A DNA stretch of 64,000 nucleotides from NCBI GenBank assembly GCA_958510875.1, contig OY294067.1, forward strand, positions 137,857,726 to 137,921,725, read 5' to 3'. The notes under the pieces were generated by a model. That model did not search any database, had not been told where the DNA came from, and saw nothing but the letters and a program-made list of their open reading frames with translations. A program made the position numbers and the translations under genes. This DNA comes from Endomychus coccineus. Its lineage: Eukaryota > Arthropoda > Insecta > Coleoptera > Endomychidae. Shown one piece after another: positions 57,951-64,000 of the stretch (the stretch's first letter is position 1; every line of letters starts with the position of its first letter).

Positions 57951-60900
57951 TGGACGAATATATTCAAGACTACATAAAATAACTAAAACTGCTACTAATT
58001 GTGTTCAGTTCACACAGCTTCCACATTTCTCTCCCTAAGCCCTATAATCTTAGCTAAGCTTTCATTAACATAACTATATTATTAATCATTTTGATAGGAA
58101 CACTTCTTGCTCGGAAACAACCAAATATATCACGGGACCGTGCAGAAGACACTCTGACACACCTAAGACATAATTGAATCGCAATGTCTCGTAATACTGA
58201 CGCATGTGTTAATTATTATTAGATCCAGTCTCTTGCTCTGCGCCTACTAATGTATATTTTATGTTAATGTGGATACTTATGGTAAAATTGAACGCATGCA
58301 GTGTGCGATTCGGAATCAAGTAATTTTTTATAAGTGCAGCGTTAAATTTTATTACGATATGCGTATAATAATACAATATTAACATAAAACCACTTCACAG
58401 ATGGAAATTACTTCTAATTGCTCTCTTTTATGTAGTATTATATGGCTGGTATTATCATTAAACATTCTACGTTTAGATCGGTAATAATACAAGTTGTTAG
58501 TCACGAAGTAATTAACGTATGCTGAATGGATCTGAGTATATGATAATTGAAAATGTAATAACAATAATTGTCTGGGTATTTATATAATCTCTTGCGCGGG
58601 TCCATATTTATGATTTGATGTCCCTGCTCAAAAGAGAGGAGTCAATTACAGTTCCAACAATATGTCATCATTATCCATCAGAATCATTGAGGCATCTTCA
58701 CACTATAAATTCAGTATCAGTGGAGTATAATAGAGAAGAAGTCTGATGAATTACATTCGCATAAAATCATACCTTCGAAATATATTGAATGATTATGGCT
58801 ATGTTATTCAAATCTTCACATGCTATTTGCAGATTCCGCACAAGAATGAATATATTATTCATTCTTGTGGATGCCGGATGTGTATTCAATAAATAAAAAT
58901 TATGGGAAAATGAAATAGCGCATTCTCTTATTTTGCAAAATGATGCTGCGAGACGTGATAAAGGCTCTGTCTCATGTCATCTCGATTTGGAGACAAAATT
59001 CCTTATCTCGTCACGACAAGACACCTCGCGACGAGACTACATAAAGACCCTGTCTCGTCTCGACATTCAAACTATACTGTGTGTGATAAAAGAATGCAAT
59101 GGTCAAAAGAAACTGAAATCGCACGGAGCGCACACATAGTTAATTTTTTCTTACAAAAGCTAAATATTCACTTGTTTAGACTAGTTATACCTACGTTCAC
59201 ACTACTGCATTCTCTGATCTTACACAACCCATGTTACAACAGTTATCACATCTTTGAAATTGGAGAGATTGAAGCGAGTACTGCCCATAGTTATCGCCGA
59301 GCTTAAGACAGATATTCCTGAATAATTTATTTTCTAGCATTTTCAATATTTGAAATACTTTCAGGTTATTTAGACCTCTAGGAACATATAAGAAATATTA
59401 AAAAATTCTTGCATGCAGAGATTTTGAATAAACACCGTCCTTCCTAAGGGATGATAGTATTGACGGGTTAAATTTTTTAAATTATTTTTTCATAACATAG
59501 TTCTGGTTGATGAAAAACACTGACATTCAAATCTCCAATAATTTGCATACAAACCATGAAACAATTATATTTGTACTTCGTTTCCAAGAAACATTGAAAT
59601 TGAAACAAAAATTTGAACAGATTCTACTACAGCATTTCTATACCATAAATTCAAATTGACAATTACTTGAACTCAGAATCATCGTTTGGTAGACTCATTT
59701 TTTTTCTGGTGAAAAAAGTGCATCATCTAGATATCCCTTATTTCGCCAATATGGTTATTTCCTTAACTACTCGTATTTTAAGTGGCTAATTGAAATCGCT
59801 GACAAGAATGAAATAATACCCATGGCAATGCATATTCATATTGTCCTTTATAAAGGACATTAGTTTGTTCTCTGTTTATAATATAATAGAGTCATACTAA
59901 TGGTTATAATGGTCATTATATAAGATGGTTAAAAAAGCAAAATATAGCTATCGAAACCATTACAACTTTGTAATAGCTCTTCAATGGATCAAATACAAGC
60001 CTGATAACTGAAGATTCGCATTTAAAAACATGTTAGATGAACCAATAATCAGATTAAACCAATAAAACTAGTCCTTTTGAGAAGAAAATATTAGTAGCAT
60101 TTCGATTAAGCGATGTGGATTCTGGAATAACGTCACCGATTCTATCTTTTCCCTCTAACGTTGCTTTTACTATATTCCCGATCCTACACATGAACTGACA
60201 AAGAGTAATTTTATTTGAAGCTGAACTCATGTCAACCAACGAATCAAGTTTAGTCATTTATGGTTAAGTGTCTAATATAATACCTACGATGCGCATGTCT
60301 TTCTCTCATACCTTGGTTAATACTGGGACAGCTCCCTTAACTTGTAAATCGTTATTCTCATTTGGCAATACAGCAATAAGGGGGTCACAAGTAACGGTGA
60401 CGTCCGCTTCGCATCTCACATTAACTTGGAAATATGCACATTGGTAATATATGCATCCTGGTAATAAAATTACTTTGCCGTACGCCCATAGTCGGTTATA
60501 AAGCACACTACAACGATATACGAAACACTAGTTTTTTGAATTTGGCGAATGAGCATGTCAGTTATAAAACCTTCATCTAAAAATGTAAAAAATCAAGACT
60601 CTAGACGGCGTGTCGACAGATCTCGTCTCGTCTCGACTGGATTTGTCTCATCCCGTCTCGACTTCTAAGTCGAGACAAAATCCAGGCTAGGCGAAACAAG
60701 ACGCAAAATTTGTCTGGTCTCGACGTCCTCAATAATTTTGAACGTTTATTTCGAAATTTTAGGTTTTAACGCCTTCATATTACAACCAAATAATATATTT
60801 CAATTCTTCATTAAAATTGAATTCATAAAATTGATTTCTATCGGTCCGTTAATTGATGGAAATAGAAAATATCCTACTGTTACCATAATAGATAGCTGAA

Positions 60901-62532
60901 TTAATTTTATAGAGCCTAGGTATTATTAAGGCATTCTCGTGACTAGAGCGCGACTCGAGACGAGAGTATACTAGTTTGAACGAGAACAAGTAATCGCTCT
61001 CGGCTCAAGATTGTGAAAGAGTTACCATATCTAAAAGTTACTTTTTGTATTACGTTACTTTCTGGATTTACGTCTGAACGTTTAATTTGTGTTGCTGTGT
61101 ACCACACAATGCACACGCATGTAATGAAGGAATATATTTATTCTTAAGAATAAATATATGATATATAATATCATATATTTGTGTTATCTGGACAAAATTA
61201 TGAACGCAGACCAGTGGCCCCATGGTTGTTGCATAACAAGTTATTTTCACTCGAGAATGACAGACCCGAATATAGCGTAGCTGAAATAGATAATTCCAGC
61301 AGAAATCACGATTTGCTACTACTGAATTGTCGATCGCTGATGTCTATTGGCAAAGCAACTCTGATATCATGGGAGTACACTTACAATAAGCCCATTGACA
61401 TTGTTGTATTTTACCAAATTCTGGACGAGTTAATCCGAGGTCAAACTTTCTTCCGAAAACTTCAATATTGTCTTAAATCTAAGTTAAGTTATTCGTCGTT
61501 AATATATTCTGCCCAGTTGTCTCGTACGCAGAGCTTGATTCCGAATGAATTATGAATTAGATTTATAAAAACGAATGCTTCTAATGGAACATTCTGTAGA
61601 AAAGAACTTACGCATTAGTATTATAAGAATATCTGGAAATAATAAAGGAAATCCCTTCACGTGTAGATGGTAATATCATAACCAAACTTTAACAACAAGG
61701 GGTACAACCCGAAGGGTGTTTTCTCACCTTATCATTAATCACTTGCGTTTGTAAGAACATCGATTAGCGACCCCTCTTCAACTCTTAAAGTTATTAATTA
61801 TTTCCAACATCAAAAGAATATCCAGCTCACTTCGCTCGTCTTATATATCAGTACTGGATACAAATTAAAACCTGAAAACATCAATTTTGTCTCGCGGAAT
61901 TTTGTAGATCATGCCAACTTTTCCCTATTCCTTACATTCTTATATTAATTTTGGACCTTTCATTCAACTCGCGGAAATTTCCATTCATGCGATTTTAATA
62001 ATTTAAGATTAATCGACTCCGCTTGAAATTAATTCAGTCGGATCTACAATAATTGAAAACTTGCTATGTTCAATTTAGACGTATCTTTTATTTGATAAAT
62101 ATATGCTTCCATTAGAGATAAACTCTGAGGAAAGTAGATTGGATTTATATTATCAAAAATTCGTCTCCTCGAATTTTTGTTATCCACTATTTCGCATAAG
62201 ATGAACATAACACAATACAATTCTAGAAAGGTTAACATATACGGGGAATTTGAATTTGGAATTCTCGTATTGCACAAGAAGGAATTCAACTAACGAATTA
62301 AGTAGGCATGATCTAATTGATTCTTGAATATATGAAGGAATATTGAATAAATGCATGACTCAATTCGGGTGTATCGGGACGTGGACCCTCTTTATTATAA
62401 AAGTGGCCTACAAGTGACCTGTCAATTACGCATTAGACGGATCTGTTCCTCGGTGCACACTATTACCTTTTCCATAATGATTGAGTCCTACAACTAAGTA
62501 TAGAGACTAATTGTTAAATATTGTAGTGATAG
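57951..62532. other. No recognised gene; GTCTCG-rich patches and palindromes
   Basis: GTCTCGTCTCGAC-type patches occur at 58940-59070, 60605-60725 and 60940-61010. A perfect 28-bp A/T palindrome lies at 61133-61160. A frame at 61181-61555 has no ATG start and shows LLLLNCRSLMSI, which resembles the first strand of LINE endonucleases, but no later motif confirms it. Confidence 0.4.
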
Positions 62533-62982
62533 TGTTTTAAATTGATAATACACTGCAGGTTGTAAATCTGCTTATCAACTCATATACTTATTGTTATGTT
62601 GATGTTCGGATATATACTTTGAAATAGATTTAAACTCGATGTAAATAAAATATACTATATTTACAATATATACAACTTTGGCTTATAGTTAATGTTAATG
62701 ATGTATTGAATGTTAATATAAATGATGTTCTTTCAGTTATAAGGTTGAAAGTGAATTCAATTAAGTGCCCTGATCTTCAACTACCTAGACTTATCTTCTT
62801 CATTCAGGGTAGGGATTTCCATTGATTGTTCGTGATCGTTAACAATACTAATCAAAGACAGATATTGGAAATACCTAGGTATAATAAATTCGTATTCTTC
62901 TCAATTGTGTATATATCCGAACATCACAATAAGTATAGTTGATAAAGATTTACAACCTGCAGTGTATTATCAATTTAAAACA
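62533..62982 (+). repeat. BEL/Pao 5' LTR (inferred, 450 bp) with inverted ends
   Basis: It starts TGTTTTAAATTGATAATACA and ends as the inverse, finishing AATTTAAAACA. The two arms (62533-62615, 62908-62982) match over about 75-80 bp with small indels. The next bases, TGGTCCTTCGAGCC, match the start of the internal region in insect BEL/Pao elements, which places the LTR end. The 3' LTR is outside the window. Confidence 0.6.
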
Positions 62983-62996
62983 TGGTCCTTCGAGCC
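62983..62996 (+). other. BEL/Pao leader start / putative primer-binding region
   Basis: TGGTCCTTCGAGCC directly follows the inferred LTR. This motif is common at the 5' end of BEL/Pao internal regions. Which tRNA primes was not determined. Confidence 0.45.
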
Positions 62997-63237
62997 TTCG
63001 AGTAAAACATTAGTGAAAAATCATCATACAATCAGTGCCAAAATCAGGTCAGTTAGACATTACATCGTAAAGAATACACATAGTTCATCACCGAATTGGG
63101 TCCTAATCACATCAAAAACACAACCTAGAGAAACGTCGGCACGCTACCAACGAGCAACTTCTGTGTAACATGTAAGTCATCCTATCTCTTTGTCATATCT
63201 ATTTATTTCTGCTTTCTGTTTGTGCTAAGACACTAAA

Positions 63238-64000
63238 ATGTCCAAATCAAAGTGCAAAGACGTCATCAAACAAAGATCCATGTTGATGTCTCAATTAGCA
63301 AGATTTGAAACGTATCTAAATAATGTCGATTCAAATGCTTCCGAACTATCAATTAATGAATTATCAAAAAGACATAACTACATAAAACATTTCTTAGCTG
63401 AATTCAATGAGTTACAATATGATTTAGAGAATTTACTGACTGATGAAGATTAAACAAAAAGAGAGCTACAGTGCGCAATAGAATTTGAGAACTTATATTA
63501 TCTTTCAAATGATCGTGCTGTGACGTTGTTAGGAAAACTGAAAATAGAACACAATAAATGAACTTTTCCATCATCATCAAATAACAACTCTATGAAATTT
63601 ACGTTACCAACTATCAAGTTACCTACCTTTGACGGTTCTTATGATTAGAGTATTACGACACATTTATTAATATGATACATGAAAATAGGGAAATTTCCGA
63701 AGTACTTAAATTTTATTATTTGCGTTCATCATTGAAAGGCGAAGCCCCCTTAGTCATGCATTCATTGGAGGTATCCGAAGGTAATTATAAAATTGCTTGG
63801 AAACTCTTACGAGAAAGGTTCGAAAACAAACAATTAATAGTGAACAATCATGTAAAGGATTTATTTAATCTACCTATAATTAACAGGGAATCTAGAGAAG
63901 CTTTGAGTTAATTATTGGACGATAGTTCAAAACATATGCGTGCATTACAGGCATTAGGAGAGCCCGTGGAATATTGGGACACACTAATTATTTACATTCT
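63238..64000 (+). pseudogene. BEL/Pao gag (DUF1759-type), runs off window
   Basis: ATG at 63238 starts MSKSKCKDVIKQRSMLMSQL with a charged helical N-terminus, ending at TAA 63451. After further stops, LPTIKLPTFDGSYD and, one frame over, YYDTFINMIHENREIS, FYYLRSSLKGEA, AWKLLRERFENKQL and ALGEPVEYWD reproduce the BEL/Pao gag core (K-L-P-x-F-x-G ... W/Y-x-x-F ... K-x-x-Y-L-x-x-x-L-x-G-E-A ... A-W-x-x-L). Stops at 63451, about 63559, 63646 and 63909 and a shift near 63650 make it non-functional. The pol part would lie to the right. Confidence 0.88.

Noticed and set aside
61181..61555. LINE endonuclease gene
   Set aside because: Only one weak N-terminal motif and no GDFN or SDH motif downstream.

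Overview
The window looks like AT-rich, intron-poor, transposon-dense nuclear DNA of an insect. Three things support this. It holds a nuclear copy of mitochondrial nad5-trnH-nad4 in the ancestral insect order that only reads correctly with the invertebrate mitochondrial code. It holds Copia and BEL/Pao LTR elements and LINEs of insect type. It also has short interstitial CCTAA units. A beetle-like or other holometabolous or hemipteran genome is plausible, but I cannot name the species. I find no intact host protein-coding gene, no rRNA and no convincing functional tRNA. Almost everything recognisable is a decayed mobile element. Layout, 1-12.4 kb: a foldback repeat carrying a hammerhead-like motif (1.3-1.5 kb), a 980-bp foldback element (2.3-3.3 kb), the 3' end of a second Penelope-like family bounded by (TA)n (5.5-5.8 kb), tRNA-like repeats in inverted pairs (5.9-6.4 and 9.1-9.8 kb), a 400-bp direct repeat pair, and a Penelope-like fragment (8.7-9.1 kb). 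12.4-16.3 kb: a nearly full-length but broken LINE with ORF1 and endonuclease/RT ORF2, ending in (TTAC)n. 16.7-17.6 kb: an endonuclease-like fragment between two hairpin repeats. 19.4-22.3 kb: a 958-bp tandem duplication that captured the end of a nuclear mitochondrial insert, which was also hit by a (TA)n-ended retroelement. 22.4-22.8 kb: a Penelope-like foldback with a 13-bp target duplication. 27.9-29.1 kb: a long-TIR DNA element with a FLYWCH zinc-finger remnant. 29.3-33.1 kb: a minisatellite and two LINE remnants. 35 kb: a DDE transposase remnant. 36.8-37.3 kb: a Penelope-like element with a recognisable GIY-YIG domain. 40.3-41.2 kb: a second-family Penelope-like 3' region with a 126-bp (TA)n. 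43.8-44.1 kb: a mariner-like fragment. 44.9-49.2 kb: a complete but dead Copia element with 5-bp target duplication. 49.4-50.3 and 54.6-55.4 kb: two more foldback elements. 57.7 kb: an RT fragment. 62.5 kb to the end: the 5' part of a BEL/Pao element whose LTR begins and ends with a long inverted repeat. The most interesting system is the set of Penelope-like retroelement ends. Family A carries a hammerhead core (CTGATGA, helix II, GAAA) just 3' of GIY-YIG coding remnants. Family B carries a variant core in two copies whose helix II shows compensatory changes and whose C3-G8 pair appears replaced by U3-A8. A second theme is three foldback elements (937, 980 and about 790 bp) that differ in sequence but share an internal GGGTCGCTGA-type motif. 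All functional statements rest on reading by eye; no database or folding program was used.
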